From: Cynocephalus volans
Taxonomy: Eukaryota; Chordata; Mammalia; Dermoptera; Cynocephalidae
Reading direction: 5' to 3'
DNA length: 64,000 nucleotides
NCBI RefSeq assembly: GCF_027409185.1
Contig: NC_084469.1
Coordinates: 103,479,835-103,543,834, forward strand
Position 1 is the first letter of the stretch; each line of letters begins with the position of its first letter. Position numbers and translations under genes: made by a program. Below, piece by piece: positions 1-11,366 of this stretch. The notes beneath the pieces are model-generated. The model was given only the letters and a program-made list of their open reading frames with translations, searched no databases and had not been told where the DNA came from.

Positions 1-17
1 GCTACACCTACCCTTCG
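1..17 (+). CDS. LDLR: LDLR exon 17, 3' end
   Basis: Codes (G)YTYPS; the last codon TCG is complete at base 17 and the donor GTGAGA follows directly (phase 0). Confidence 0.93.
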
Positions 18-785
18 GTGAGAGCCCTGGCCCCACCCCCAGGAGGCTGGAGCCATTAGACCCTCAGAGGACAAGGCAGGGGCTCCCTGGGAGGACCCAG
101 GATGGTCCTGGGTGGACATTCTATCTGTGTCCTCACTCACTTGCTAAGTGTCACCCTCCGCCCAGATGGGACATCCTCCTAGTGCAGGGAGAGGGACATC
201 AGGGAAGCAAATACGTCATAAGTCAGAGAGGTGGACAAAAAGAAAGCCAGAGGAGGTCGGAGAAGCATTTGTGGGGGCTGCGAGGGAGGGGAGGTGGTTT
301 TAGGTGAGGAGGTCGGGGTGGGCTTCTCTGAGCAGGAGTGTCCGGTGTAAGAGGGGGCAGCCCATGCAAAGGCCCTGGGGATGCACCGTGCCTGGTGCAT
401 TTGAGGAGCCCAGAGAAGGCCAGTGTGGCAGGAGAGCAAGGCAGGGGGAGCGGGAGGAGGTGACAGGGCTTGGTGGACCACAGGGAGGACTTTGGCTTTC
501 GTTCCACATTAGGTGGAGCCGCCAGAGGGTGCTCATGAGCACCTGAGTCCTGTCCCTCCTCTGCTTAGAACCCAGAGGGACAGGACTGACTCAGGTGCTC
601 ATAGGCGCCCTCTGCGGCTGTCGGGGGAACAGGCTGGAAGACGGGGCAGAGGCGACTGTCTGCTCCAGGGGGTGAGAAGTAGGTGGATTCCAGCCATGTT
701 TACTGAATATTGGATTGATCATTTCCGGTGTTGGCTGTTTCGTTGACAGAGACAGATGGTCCGCCTCGAGGATGACGTGGCATGA
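1..785 (+). CDS. LDLR: LDLR, last two coding exons (partial gene)
   Basis: Low-density lipoprotein receptor, the endocytic receptor that clears LDL; only the end of its cytoplasmic tail lies here. Seen: bases 1-17 read (G)YTYPS and stop at a GT donor; bases 750-785 follow an AG acceptor and read RQMVRLEDDVA then TGA. The join matches the known mammalian tail end (GYSYPSRQMVSLEDDVA in human, from memory) with S to T and S to R changes. The NPxY internalisation motif and all extracellular domains lie to the left of the window. Gene identity is also supported by the neighbours SPC24, KANK2 and DOCK6, the human order. Coding parts: 1-17 and 750-785. Confidence 0.96.
18..749 (+). other. LDLR: LDLR intron 17
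   Basis: GT-AG intron of 732 bases. Its middle (about 240-640) looks like an old L2 fragment in reverse orientation, with the GCAAAGGCCCTGGGG segment shared with copies near 19300, 26010 and 61450. It contains a long imperfect palindrome at 518-618, listed separately. Confidence 0.85.
518..618. repeat. Imperfect palindrome (hairpin) in LDLR intron 17
   Basis: Left arm 518-558 pairs with right arm 575-618 around a 16-base centre. By hand alignment 37 of the 41 left-arm bases match, with one 1-base and one 4-base bulge. The core shared by both arms is ATGAGCACCTGAG. Confidence 0.85.
750..785 (+). CDS. LDLR: LDLR exon 18, coding part
   Basis: Acceptor GTTGACAG at 742-749, then RQMVRLEDDVA and TGA at 783-785. 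This short terminal coding exon is a known feature of LDLR. Confidence 0.95.
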   Translation, partial: RQMVRLEDDVA

Positions 786-2093
786 ACAGCTGCCTCGCGT
801 CCTGTCCCTCCCAGGAACCTGCTGCCACTCACAGGCAGGAAGAACCCTTTCTCTGCGGACCCTTGACCGTCTGTCCACCTCCCTGCCCAAAACCCTTCCT
901 GAGACCTTGGCCTCCAGTTGCATTTGAAGAAAGAAACAACCAAAGCCACTGCTGGCTGCTGCAGCCAGTGGCCTGTCTGCCAGAGCTTTGTTTTATATAT
1001 TTATTCTTCTGGGAGGCAGCATAGGCTTCCAACAGCTCCCACAAAATGGGTTTTGGTTGGGATTTTTGGTTTTCTTTCTTGATGTGCAAAGGAGAATTGG
1101 GAAAGGCGCAGAGCTAGGTGATATCTGGGTTTCCCTCCAGGGATGTTCTGACCTTCTGTCCACTGTGACTCGCTCCTCATGTGAAGGACGAAAGGGAACA
1201 GGGGAAGAGAGAAGCAAGTGGCTTTGAACATGTGACAGTAGGTGCTACTGTCAGGGTCCACCTCCCTCTAACCCAAGCCCCTAAACTCAGGACTAATGAA
1301 CGTGTTTACCTCTCTACCTGATAGCCTTGCTGGACAGCCAGAGTTAACCTTTTCACTGCCACCCCCAAATCATGATCAGCCTAGCGTCTCTCAAGCAGGT
1401 TGGTGCCATCCTTAAGCAGAAAGGGGACTTGTGGTGTTGGTACTGATGTGGTTGAATCCAGGGTGCCGGGGGTGGCAGCAACCATGACCAATTCATTCGC
1501 CCAAACTGGGCCAGTTCCCGGAGGGAGAGCCTGAGTCACCAGATGCCCTTAATATCTATCAAGTGCCTGAGACACCCAGTTCCCTTGCATGTGAGGACAC
1601 ACAGCCTCTGCCCTCTACTAGTGTCCTTTGGCCGGGTGTGGCTGTCTAGACCCCAGCCTCGCGCCCACCCCCCAGCCCAACCCTTCCCCGGGGACCCTGC
1701 TCATCTCTTTTTGTGTCTCCTTGCACTTTTTCCAGTTCAGGGTTGTACATTGTGTAAATGCAGCATTCGTGTTATTATTTTGCACTGTTTTCTGTCGTAT
1801 GTGTTGGGTGGGATCCCAGGCTGGAGCAGGCCCATGTCGATGAGCACATGGAAGAAAGGGTTGGGTTGACCAGGACTTGAATGCCGTGATTGGGAATGTC
1901 TGGAACTGCCATTTTCTGTTGTCTTTACATCTGCTTGTTTAGAGTTTCCACAGAGTGTCCACTTCTATGCAAATACCCCTGTGCCACTGATTCCCCTGAC
2001 AGGACCCGGTATTGTTTTAAGTGCACATCTGGAGTGTGTGTGGCATTCCAGTCTTGTAAGCAATCCTTCGGTCTTGGTCATTTGATGGGACTT

Positions 2094-2173
2094 GTTTTGT
2101 TTTCGGCGGCTGGCTGGTGTGGGGATCCGAACCCTTGACCTTGGTGTCACCACCTGAACCAACCTGCCAGCCC
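2094..2173 (-). mobile_element. tRNA-Ile SINE monomer in LDLR 3'UTR
   Basis: Reverse-oriented monomer, with the tail to the left. It is flanked by a perfect 12-base duplication TTGATGGGACTT (2082-2093 and 2174-2185), showing L1-type retrotransposition into the 3'UTR. Confidence 0.9.
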
Positions 2174-2454
2174 TTGATGGGACTTTTGAAACATGAATTC
2201 TTTCTGATATTGCCACCAATGTTATCAATGCATTTACGACCCAAGGGACAGTGGCAGCCTCCTTAGGATTCCTGCATGAAGACGTCTGAAGGGAATGTCA
2301 GTTGCTCCCTACTCAAGGACAAAACCCTGTGCTCCACTGTGTAAGAAGCTGTGGCCGGCTTTTCTCTTCCTGAAGCATGTACATAAATCCCGGACACATA
2401 GTGAGGCTTTTTGTTATGTTTGCACTTTGTATATTTGTTGAAACAGTTGTCACT

Positions 2455-2459
2455 TATAT

Positions 2460-2490
<31 letters not shown>

Positions 2491-2491
2491 A
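2455..2491. repeat. (TA)n microsatellite
   Basis: Alternating TA tract, interrupted by two TACA units, in the distal LDLR 3'UTR. It is expected to vary in length and to add AU-rich sequence to the mRNA. Confidence 0.9.
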
Positions 2492-2740
2492 TCTATTTAT
2501 TTTTTGCAAACCCTGTCTGCTGCATTCATGTGACTCCTCTAGAGGCTACATTGGGGGTGATTGTCTCTGACGTGCCTCATCTTTATGTACAGAGGTTATT
2601 TGCACGAACTGGACTGTGGGCAACGCTTTTCAGGAGGATGATGTCCATGTTTTACGTATGGGTGGCCTTTGGGACATGGGTATTGCCTTTTAAACCACTG
2701 TATAGAATGTTTTTATAGCCTGACTGTCTTACTGTGATTG

Positions 2741-2746
2741 ATTAAA
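2741..2746 (+). terminator. LDLR: LDLR poly(A) signal ATTAAA
   Basis: The common ATTAAA variant hexamer, in sequence resembling the end of the human LDLR transcript. No AATAAA occurs nearby. Confidence 0.75.
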
Positions 2747-3007
2747 TTTCTTAAATGAACCATTTGACTAAACCTGATGCACTTTCTTCTGTTGGCTCGG
2801 TTGCTCCGTCTGTACATAGGTTGAACTCCCTTGGGGGAAGGATCCAGAAAGGGAATATTTTCCCAGAGCTCAGAGCTGGCTGCAGCCTGCATGGGGAGCC
2901 ACAGGTCCAGGGGGTTGGGGGGGTGACAATATGCCTAGCTGGTTAATTTTGTGCTCTACTGGGTGCTTCTCCGAGTTGGGGTTTTGTCACATCTCTGCTG
3001 TTTCACT

Positions 3008-3010
<3 letters not shown>

Positions 3011-3040
<30 letters not shown>

Positions 3041-3189
3041 TGACTGGTAAGGGGATCTTAACCCTTGACTTGGTGTTGTCAGCACCACGCTCAGCCAGTG
3101 AGCGAACCGGCCATCCATATATGGGATCCGAACCCGTGGCCTTGGTGTTATCAGCACCGCACTCTCCCGAGTGAGCCACGGGCCGGCCC
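3011..3189 (-). mobile_element. tRNA-Ile SINE dimer
   Basis: Two head-to-tail tRNA-like units joined by the TATATGGGATCC-type linker, poly(T) on the left. Flanked by the 9-base duplication TTCACTCAT (3002-3010 and 3190-3198). Confidence 0.92.
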
Positions 3190-3209
3190 TTCACTCATCT
3201 TTTTGACAG

Positions 3210-3560
3210 ACATTTATTGAGCACTTTGTACCAGGCCCTGTTCTAGGCATGTGAACATGACACCACAATGACTAGAGGAAATGAGAGTCCCCTTGCCCTC
3301 AAGGAGCTGACATTTTAGAAGGAAAAATAGATTCAAACAATTATTACATTTTTGAAGAATATTAAACAGGGTCATGAGAAGTGACTGGTAGGAAGGAGGC
3401 TCCTTTATTTAGGGAGGGGCCCAGGAGGGTTTTTCTAAGAAGGTGACATTTGAGCTGAGTCCAATAGAATGACAAAGACCTGGTCATGTGAGGATTTGGG
3501 GGACCAAGAGTGTTTGGGACTAAAGGAGCAGTGCTCTGTCAACACACAGGGATATTTGTG
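3210..3560 (-). mobile_element. Old L2 fragment
   Basis: Read in reverse it shows L2 3' end hallmarks: an ATTTATTGAGCACTTTGTACC start and GTGACATTTGAGCTGAG. Family call is from memory of the consensus. Confidence 0.55.
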
Positions 3561-3903
3561 AAGGACTTTTCCCTTCAGACCCTAGAGTGGTTGGCACAAT
3601 AGGATAAAAACGTGACTACCAAATTCACTGCTAGGATCTGAAGATCAAGAGATTCCACAACACGAATGCTAATGATTGTTAAGTCCTGGAAACTCTGGAC
3701 TCAAAATTCCATACAGAGAACATCTGGCTGGAACCACGGGCATCTGGGCACATGTATTACTGTCCCCCTCAGCACCTCGGCTTCACTCGCTTGGACTTGG
3801 CCTGCGTTGAAGACAGTCCTGGTGTGTACTGGGACATGGTCAGGAACACAGAGCCCACAGCAGACAGAATTTCATGCAGGGAACTAAGTATAAAAGACCC
3901 AGC

Positions 3904-3998
3904 GGGGACTGGCCGGTTGGGTCAGTTGATTAGAGCTCCGCGTTCTAACACCAAGGTCAAGGGTTCAGAACCCTGTACCAGACAGCCGCCAAAAAAAA
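3904..3998 (+). mobile_element. tRNA-Ile SINE monomer
   Basis: Forward copy, box B-like AAGGGTTCAGAACCC, short A tail. It directly precedes the L1 3' end. Confidence 0.88.
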
Positions 3999-4009
3999 GT
4001 ACAAACTAA

Positions 4010-4665
4010 ACGAAGAAGTGTGGGCAAGGATGTGGAGAAAGTGGAACCCTCGTGCTCTGTGGGTGAGAATAAGTGTGATGCTGTGGAAAACGTATGGCGA
4101 TTACTCAGGGGGAAAAAAAGCATAGAGTGACTGTACGAGGCCACAATTCCACTCCTGGGCCTATGCCCCAAAGAAGTGGAAAGAAGGACTCAAATTTGCA
4201 CACCCACGTGCACAGCAGCATGATTCACAAGAGCCAAAAGGTAGAAGCAACCCAAGTGTCTGTATAGGATGAATGGATCAACACAAGGTGGTCCACCCGT
4301 GCAGTGGACGATGATTCAGGTTTAAAAAGGAAATTCTGACACACGCTACAACATGGATGAACCCTGAGGACATAATACGCAGTGAAATAAGCCAGACACA
4401 ATAGGACAAATACTGTGTGATCTTTGTCAGATTCATCGAGACAGAAAGTAGAATGGTGGGTGCCAGGGGCTGGGGAGCGCAACCGGGAGTATTTGTGGGA
4501 ATAGAGTTTCAGTTTGGGAAGGTGAGAAAGTTCTGGAGGTGGACGGTGGTGACGGTTGCACAACACTGTGAATGTGCTTAATTTCACTGAGATGTGCACT
4601 TACATGTGGTTATAGTGAATTTTATATTTTGTATATTGGACTACAATAAAAAATAATTTAAAAAA
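4010..4665 (+). mobile_element. Truncated L1 3' end (L1M type)
   Basis: Has the usual L1M order: GTGTGGGCAAGGATGTGGAG, CAACCCAAGTGTC, GAAATAAGCCAGACACAATA, GTGCCAGGGGCTGGGGAG, then a 3'UTR and an AATAAAAAA tail. Stop codons interrupt it; not mobile. Confidence 0.85.
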
Positions 4666-4782
4666 GCTTTAAAGACCAAATGGGGGACAGTGAGGAAACC
4701 TGAAATAAGCAGCAGCAGAAAGCCTCCCGCACCCCCAGTACCAGGATGAGGAGAAGGTGGTGTTACTGGAGCTCGGGGGCTG

Positions 4783-4925
4783 GTGAGGGCAGGTAGGGGT
4801 GGAGGGCAGGTGGGGACAGGTAGAGCTGTTGGGGCAGGTTAGGGCAGGTGGGGAGAGGTGGGCTGGTGGGGCAGGTGGGGGCTGGTGGGGCAGGTGGGGG
4901 CAGGTGGGACAGGTGCGGCAGGCAG
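4783..4925. repeat. G-rich minisatellite
   Basis: Imperfect repeats of a roughly 10-base unit like GGGGCAGGTG. The many G runs give quadruplex potential on the plus strand. Confidence 0.8.
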
Positions 4926-6263
4926 GAGCCCAAACCCTGTAGGAGACAGACAGCTGCTGGAGCTGGTGGTAAAAGAGGTTGGGAGATGGTGCCTTACAGG
5001 GCGAAGTGAAGTGGGGCAGGAATGGGCCTGGGGGTGTCGGGATCCTGGGGAGGTGAAGAGCACGGACTAGGCCAGGTGGCCCGGGTTCAGATCCCGGCTC
5101 TGCCACTGATTGGCTGGAGGACCTTGAGCATCTTAGAGCCTCATGACCCCCCTACAAGGGAGACACGCTAATCCCCGACTCCCCGGGCTCTGCGAATGGG
5201 TTTGGGTGGGGGCCGTGCGTACACCGAGACTAATGCAGGGACTGTCATCTTTTCAGTGTCCACAGGGTGGCACTTCCTTCCTTCCTTCCGCCTTTTGTTT
5301 TGGGAAGGTTCCAGAACGCCTCTGGGAGGGAAACTCAGCAGCCCACACAGGCAGTGGCCAGGGCCTGCACACTGGCGTCCGATAATTGCTCAATTGAACA
5401 AAACGATGCTCAACTGTGTGGCAAACAGGATAAATGGGCTTGCGTGGCCTGGAGCGCGGGAGGGCCGGGAGGTGGCTGGAGGGGACCACAATGGGAGTGT
5501 GAGCAGAACTGGGGTGTCCCTAGGTGGGGGGGGGGAGGGGGGTGCCCAGAGCAAGGCTGGGGGCGGGGGTCAGGTCCCCTGGGAAAGGTGATAGATGTTT
5601 CTGGAATCTGGCCTTGGCTGTTTTCTGTGAAAGGAGGAGTTACTAAAACCTGTACCAGGATCCCCCCCCATGGCATTGAACGTGGGACAGACATGAAGGC
5701 ACTAGAGCTTCATCACAAATAATAATTCTTCTGCTTCTCAAAGTGGTCCTCTGAGGGTGATGGCTGCCCATTTTACAGATGGGAAGGGGGAGGCTCCGAT
5801 CGCTGCAGTTGGTTCTGATCTTTCTGGCTGCAGTTCTCTGGGCTCAGAACGGGGCTAGTGATAAGCACGGATGTCACCCAGGTAAGATGCCCAGCAGCCA
5901 GCCAGCTCCTCAGAGCCCTGCCAGGGTTCCCTGGTCTATAGGCTCAGCCCCTGCCCACCCACTCAAAGGTGCTGGTCCTGCAGGGGTAGGGGCAGCGTGC
6001 AGCTTGGGGACCACCACCCCTGCAGGTGGGGTGATGGCTGGTGGTCCTGTCCTCACCTCTGGGGGCTCAACAGCTCAGGCCAGGATGTGGCAGGTGGCAG
6101 GAGGAAGGAAGCTGCTCCTTCAAGTCTGACACCCCCAGCTGGTATCCTCTGCTGTCCCCCGCCCCCAGACTCGGAGTCCCTTCCAACCCATGGCATCCCA
6201 AGCCACAGCTGTCTGTCTGCGGTGAGTCAGCCTGGAGCCTGCGGGGCTGGGCCCATGTCTGCG

Positions 6264-6290
6264 GGAGGGAGGGAGGGAGGGAGGGAGGCG
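6264..6290. repeat. (GGGA)n simple repeat
   Basis: Tandem GGGA units in intergenic sequence between LDLR and SPC24. Confidence 0.85.
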
Positions 6291-9200
6291 GGAGGCAGGG
6301 AGAGGAGGGCGAGCTGGCCTGGGTCAGCCCACCCCCCACTTGCAGGCAGTGATTTTCCCTGACGATGAAGGGATAAGAAAGCTGCTGAGGGTTCCGGGCG
6401 TGAGTTCCAGGCTGCAGCAGGTCACTGAGCAGGGTGGGTAGCCTCTGGGCCTCCTGGGCCTGGTCTGGCCTCCCGTAGGGCAGCTCGGGTTCCCCCATGG
6501 CTTCCTGCCCTCGGTGAAGGGGCTCCCTCCTTCCTGAGCTCCATCCCTCCCCCCAGCCCTGGCTGCTCCATGCCCACCCCGGCCTAGAGGCTCCCACACT
6601 GTGCCCAGGATGGGGTGGGGGCAACTTAGGGGTAAGTAGTGAGATCGGCCCCTGCACTGCACCCTTGTCAAGAGGCTAATGTCAGACTCCCATTTCCCAG
6701 AGCTGGGGTCCCTCCTGGAATCTAAAAATCCTTCCAACGTCCCACTGTGGGCTGCAGGCGTGGCATGACCAATGCTCCCCCTCAGTTCCTTCCATGCTAG
6801 CGTCTTTGCTGCCCTTCACACTCGCTGTTCCCCCTGACTGTATCACTGTCACTGCATCTGTGTCCCCCAGAGGCTCAGTACAGGCTCAGATGACACTTCC
6901 TCCCTGGGGGCCTCCTCAGAGCCCTCACCCACAATGGTGTTTTTTTTTTTTTTATATTACCAACTGAAATGATCTCATTCGTAGGTCAGGATTGAGATCA
7001 CGAGCTCTGGATCCAGGTGGCTTGGGTTAAAACTCCGGCTTGGCCACCTAAGCTGCGAAACCTGAGATGAAAACCTGTGTGGCCCCTCCATGCCTGTTTC
7101 CTCATCTGTAAGATAACATGGAGCTGGGCGCACAGCACTCACTCAGCCTCACTGTGGCCTCTGCTGGGGGGTGGCAACCGAAGAAGGGCCTGGCAGGTCA
7201 CAGACGTCCAGCCCGCATTTCCGAGTAAGCAGGGCAGGGCGCCGGGAGGTCCTGGAGCCACCCTGAGAGTGGACCAGCCCAGTTGCTTGTAGGCTCTAGT
7301 CCTGGACTGCAGTGGGAGTCCCCAGGAAGCCGGCCTCTCCCCAGCCTGTCCAGCCCAGCGGGGACAGCGAGCCTTCAGATCTGACAACCCCAGGTTAAAC
7401 TCCCGCTTCAGATGCTCACTTCCTATTGCACAAGCAACGCCCTCCCCTTTGATCTGTTTCATGTCTGTAAACTGGGAGCAAATTTGACCTGTCTTCCTGC
7501 AGACCCGTGAGAAGGGGACTAAGTAAGTCCCTCTTACTTAGAGGCTGTGTCTCTTCTGAGAAGCCCAGATGACCCTTCAGGGGTGCCAAACATAAAGTGC
7601 CCTCCCGGCTCCCGAACATAAGCACCACACACCCAGGGACAGCTTGGAGCAGCAGGTCCCCATGCCCAGACTCTAGGGGCATCACTGTCCTGTGACTCAG
7701 TTTCCCCATCTGTAAAATGGATACCCCTCACTGGCTTGGGTTGGTGCTAGGACCGAGGCTCAGTTCTACAGTCGCCAGGCCGGTGTCCTGGTTCCTCACT
7801 GCCTGCTCCTGGGGACTTGAATCTTTCTCCTACCTCAACAGAGCTGGCCCAGCACTCAGCGAGCCTCTGGCCAGCCTCCAGAATTCAGGAAAGAGCCGGT
7901 CGCCGAAGGGGCAGCTCTCAGAGGGGGAGCAGGCAGGGGTAGGGGTGGAGGCGGGGGCTGGAGGCTGTGGGCCTGAGGCCGTCCTGGGCGGCCGGCCAGC
8001 ACCGGGCAGTGAGTCAGGGCCCAAGCATGCAGAGCCGGGCCTCTCCCGGCCCCTGGGAGATCAGGCCCCTCCTTGAACTTGCCTGTTGGGCCCCCCCAGG
8101 CTGCGTTCCTCACCCACTCGCTTGTTCCACTGGTCAGTCCCTGGTCCTGCCTTGGGGGACGGGGGATGGGGGCACATGGCCCCTCTGAGCCTGGGTGCAG
8201 CCTCCCTGGAAGGGCTGTCTTCCCCTTGGGGAAACTGAGGTCCAGGCTGGTGGGGGGAGAGGGACAGTGAGTGACTGGCAGGGCAAGGACTCCTTGGCCC
8301 CAGTCCGGGAAAAAAGCAAGGCCACTGCTTTGGGAAGGAGAGCCAACCCAGAGGGGTTAGGGCCCCGGGCCAAGAGCACAGATAAGCCTTGTGTGTGATG
8401 TGTGTGATGGCTTCAGAGCTGGTCGCTGCCCACTCCCTATGTCCTTGAGTGGCACCCTCTCGCACCCCTGCCTGCTTTCTGTCCCTTACATGCTGCAACC
8501 TGCAGGCTTGTTTGCACGATCAGAGGGAAAATACCTACTCTCCCGCCCCAGGAGAGAGCCTGGGCTGGTCTGCTCTACTCCTGGCACTTTCTGTCACATG
8601 GTGAGGCAGCCAGCAGGAGCACGCTGCCCCCTGTGTGGGCAGGAATGGCCAGCAGGATACAGTAGTTACTCCACTGCCAGACTTGCAGACAAACCGATTC
8701 CTGGCTGAGTGGCCCTGTGTGTGTGGCTTCTCAGGGACGCCCAGCAACAGCTGGAGACACTTCCTGTTTTCATGACTGACAGGGTGCGCCTGGCATTTGG
8801 TGGCTGGAGGCCAGGGAGGATGCTAAATGTCTTATGATGTCCAGGACAACCTCTACCACAAAGAATCACCTGGCGCCATGTCACTCAGGCTAGGCAGGGA
8901 AACCCATCTCTGATTTAGGTCTTGCTCTTCGGAGGCCAATGGCACACACAGGGGCTGTGTTACCATTTCATGCCATGTCAAAGAACCTATCAACCTTGAA
9001 AATGAAAATTGCCCCAAAGGCTTATGGGAACACTTAACTGCATATCTAAAACCAGGCCCTCAGCTCAAAAGCGGGGCCTCTGAAGTTCTGCTGAGAATCT
9101 TTGGGAGCCGAATGCACTGAGGCCTCTTACATTTCAGGGACAGACTAACGACCCCTTTCCTGGGTTGATCTCTCTGGAGCCCAGTGGGCTGGCTTCCTTG

Positions 9201-9512
9201 CCCCAAGGCCTCAATGGTCACCTGAATGGGCCATTTCCAGTGCCCACTGGATGTGCTCAGATGCTGCTAGAACTGTCTCACCTGCCTAGAATGCCCCTCT
9301 CTGAAAAAAAAAAAAACCAGTAATTGCAGTGGCTGTGAACAATTCTATTGTAGAAAGAGGCATGAAACCCAAGCTCAAGTTCATGTAAGTAGCAAGTCTA
9401 CTGGCTTCAGGCAAAGCTGTATCCAGGGGCAATCAGTGTCACTGGGACCCTACTTCCCTCTCTCCCCGCTCAGGCAGGCAGGCAGGTGCAAGCTTCCTTT
9501 CCTTGCTTGGTA

Positions 9513-9828
9513 CAGGCTGAACATCCCTAATCCAAAATTCCAGAATGCTCCAAAATCCAAAACCGTGAGTGTCAACATGACGCCACAAGTGGAAAATTCC
9601 ACACTTGACAATGTGATGCATGCACAAAATTATTTAAAATGTTGTATAAAATTACCTTCAGGCTTCATGCATAAGATGTACATGAAACATAAATGAACTC
9701 TGTGTTTACACTTGGGTCCCCTCCCCAAGATATCTTATTATGTATAAGCAAATATCCCAGAATCTAAAACAATCCCAAATCTAAACATTTCTGGTCCCAG
9801 GCATTTTGGATAAGGGATAATCAACCTG
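9513..9828. mobile_element. MITE-like DNA transposon
   Basis: A 316-base unit with terminal inverted repeats at 9513-9539 and 9802-9828, 22 of 27 bases matching. No transposase frame. I recognise the CATCCCTTATCC-type ends as a common non-autonomous mammalian element but cannot name it safely. Confidence 0.65.
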
Positions 9829-10520
9829 TTGTACTCCAGGCGGTGAGGATAAGGGAATAGTGAACACATCCCTGGCTGGCCCTGGCCTAGGTGGTGTGCT
9901 CAAACAGTGTTTATTTTGGCTGTTTACATGAGGAAACCCCAAATAACAATGGCTGACACAAGACACAAGTTTAGGTTGCTTGCCCCACCCCCACCCTCCC
10001 ACCAAAGAAGTTTGGTGCTGATATCTCACTCCACCATCACCAGAGAACCGGGTCCTGTCATCCCTAGAGGAATGCAGTCCTCTTACATGTGGCAGGTCTC
10101 TGGCCATCACACCCAAATTCCAGGAAATGGAGGGTGGACAAAAAAGGGTGTATCCTTTTAAGGATCCTTCTAGAAGTCTCTACAACACTTCCACTTGCAC
10201 TCCATTGGCCTGAACTTAGCTGCAAGGGAGGCTGGAAAATGTTTTAAGTGGGCAGCCAAAAGGGTTCCCTTGATTAAGGTGGGAGGATGAGTGTCAGGAA
10301 GGCAACTAGTGGTTTGGGACACACAGCCTACCTTGGAGCCAGGGATCCTCTCCTACGTGAGTCAAATACACTGGGAGTGGGAGAGGAGCAGTGGGTCCCC
10401 AAAGGAAAATCTGAGTGTGTAACCTCAGTCTGCTACGGCTGCAGGAGACTGCTGAGAATGAACACCCCATCATGTCACTGCCCTTCCCTGTGTCTCTCCA
10501 TGCTCAAGTCCTTATCCTTT

Positions 10521-10611
10521 TATTTTTCGGCAGCTGGCCTGTACAGGGATGGAACCCAGGGCCTTGGTGTTATCAACACCACGCTCTAACCAACTGAGCT
10601 AACCGGCCAGC
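10521..10611 (-). mobile_element. tRNA-Ile SINE monomer
   Basis: Reverse copy that keeps a near-perfect A box (read in reverse TTAGCTCAGTTGGTTAGAGC). Confidence 0.9.
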
Positions 10612-11065
10612 TCCAGCTCCGTATACGTTGAAGTCCCTGTACGAAAGCTGCTCCTGTCCTCGGTGAAGGCTACGCTCTCTCGGGAGGGGTCCTGCAGCAA
10701 TCTGAGCCTCTCTCTAGCTCGAGGGTGGCGTCTGCTTATGGACACATTCCACAGTCAGTCACGGGATCTTTGTCATTAGTATCTTGTGTCCCTGGTGCCT
10801 AGCAGTTATGGATATGCCATGGCACTCAAATATACTCCCTGAATGAAGAAAAAGGGCTCAACTTGAATCAAAAATGATAAATTCCTGGGATCTGTCATTG
10901 AATATGTACTATGGTATCATTTGTAAGATGTCACAGATATGAAATCCTGGGCCTGGCCTGGTTAAGTCAGTTCCTCATGGTTACCTAGCAGAGGCCAGTC
11001 CAGGACCTGAGGCTGAAATCGGGGGAAAAAGAAATCCAGTAAAAAACCCATTTATGTATAAACAA

Positions 11066-11160
11066 TTTTATTTTTTGGCAGTTGGCCAGTACAGGGATCC
11101 GAACCCTTGACTTTAGTGTTATACCACTGAGCTCTAACCAACTGAATTAACTGGCCAGCA
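11066..11160 (-). mobile_element. tRNA-Ile SINE monomer beside the SPC24 3' end
   Basis: Reverse copy just beyond the predicted SPC24 transcript end, in the same orientation as SPC24 transcription. Confidence 0.85.
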
Positions 11161-11190
11161 CCCCCCCACCTTTTTTTTTTTAAATAGACA

Positions 11191-11259
11191 TCTTATTTTA
11201 AAGTGATCCCACCATGACAGATTCCACTATGTGCGAGACACGGTCTGTGAGGCTCCCGG
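11191..11259 (-). other. SPC24: SPC24 3'UTR (short, approximate)
   Basis: Follows the stop codon. No AATAAA occurs before the SINE; an AATAAG at 11192-11197 (reverse) is the only near match, so the end is uncertain. Confidence 0.45.
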
Positions 11260-11366
11260 CTACCACTCTGTGTCCACCAGGCTCCAGAGATGGTCGCTGA
11301 TGAATTTCCTGGAGAGCTGGGTGCTGTCCAGGTGGATGGGCTGGGCGATGCTGGGGCCGTGATGGA
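11260..11366 (-). CDS. SPC24: SPC24 coding exon 5
   Basis: Starts with two bases completing an Ile codon, then HHGPSIAQPIHL to LVDTEW and TAG (11260-11262). Acceptor read in reverse: TGTGCCTCAG. Confidence 0.95.

Larger units (their letters stand above)
786..2770 (+). other. LDLR: LDLR 3'UTR
   Basis: About 2 kb of non-coding exon 18. It holds AU-rich stretches (for example ATATATTTATTC near 996 and CTATTTATTTTTT near 2494), a (TA)n tract at 2455-2491 and a tRNA-Ile SINE at 2094-2173. A poly(A) signal ATTAAA sits at 2741-2746, so cleavage is expected at about 2755-2775. LDLR mRNA is known to be unstable through AU-rich 3'UTR elements; which of these act here is inference. Confidence 0.8.
2771..11190. 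other. LDLR-SPC24 intergenic region
   Basis: No gene recognised. It contains SINEs (3011, 3904, 10521, 11066), reverse L2 (about 3210-3560), an L1 3' end (4010-4665), a minisatellite (4783-4925), MIR fragments near 6990-7110 and 7370-7520, a MITE-like element (9513-9828) and unique sequence. Open frames up to 196 codons (6067-6657, minus) overlap open frames on the other strand and show no family features. Confidence 0.7.

Noticed and set aside
6067-6657. 196-codon open frame downstream of LDLR
   Set aside because: No recognisable domain, competing frames on the other strand, no splice or promoter support.
10521-10611. tRNA-Ile gene
   Set aside because: The tRNA-like body is within a SINE with A tail and many relatives; arms are mismatched and the anticodon loop is degenerate.
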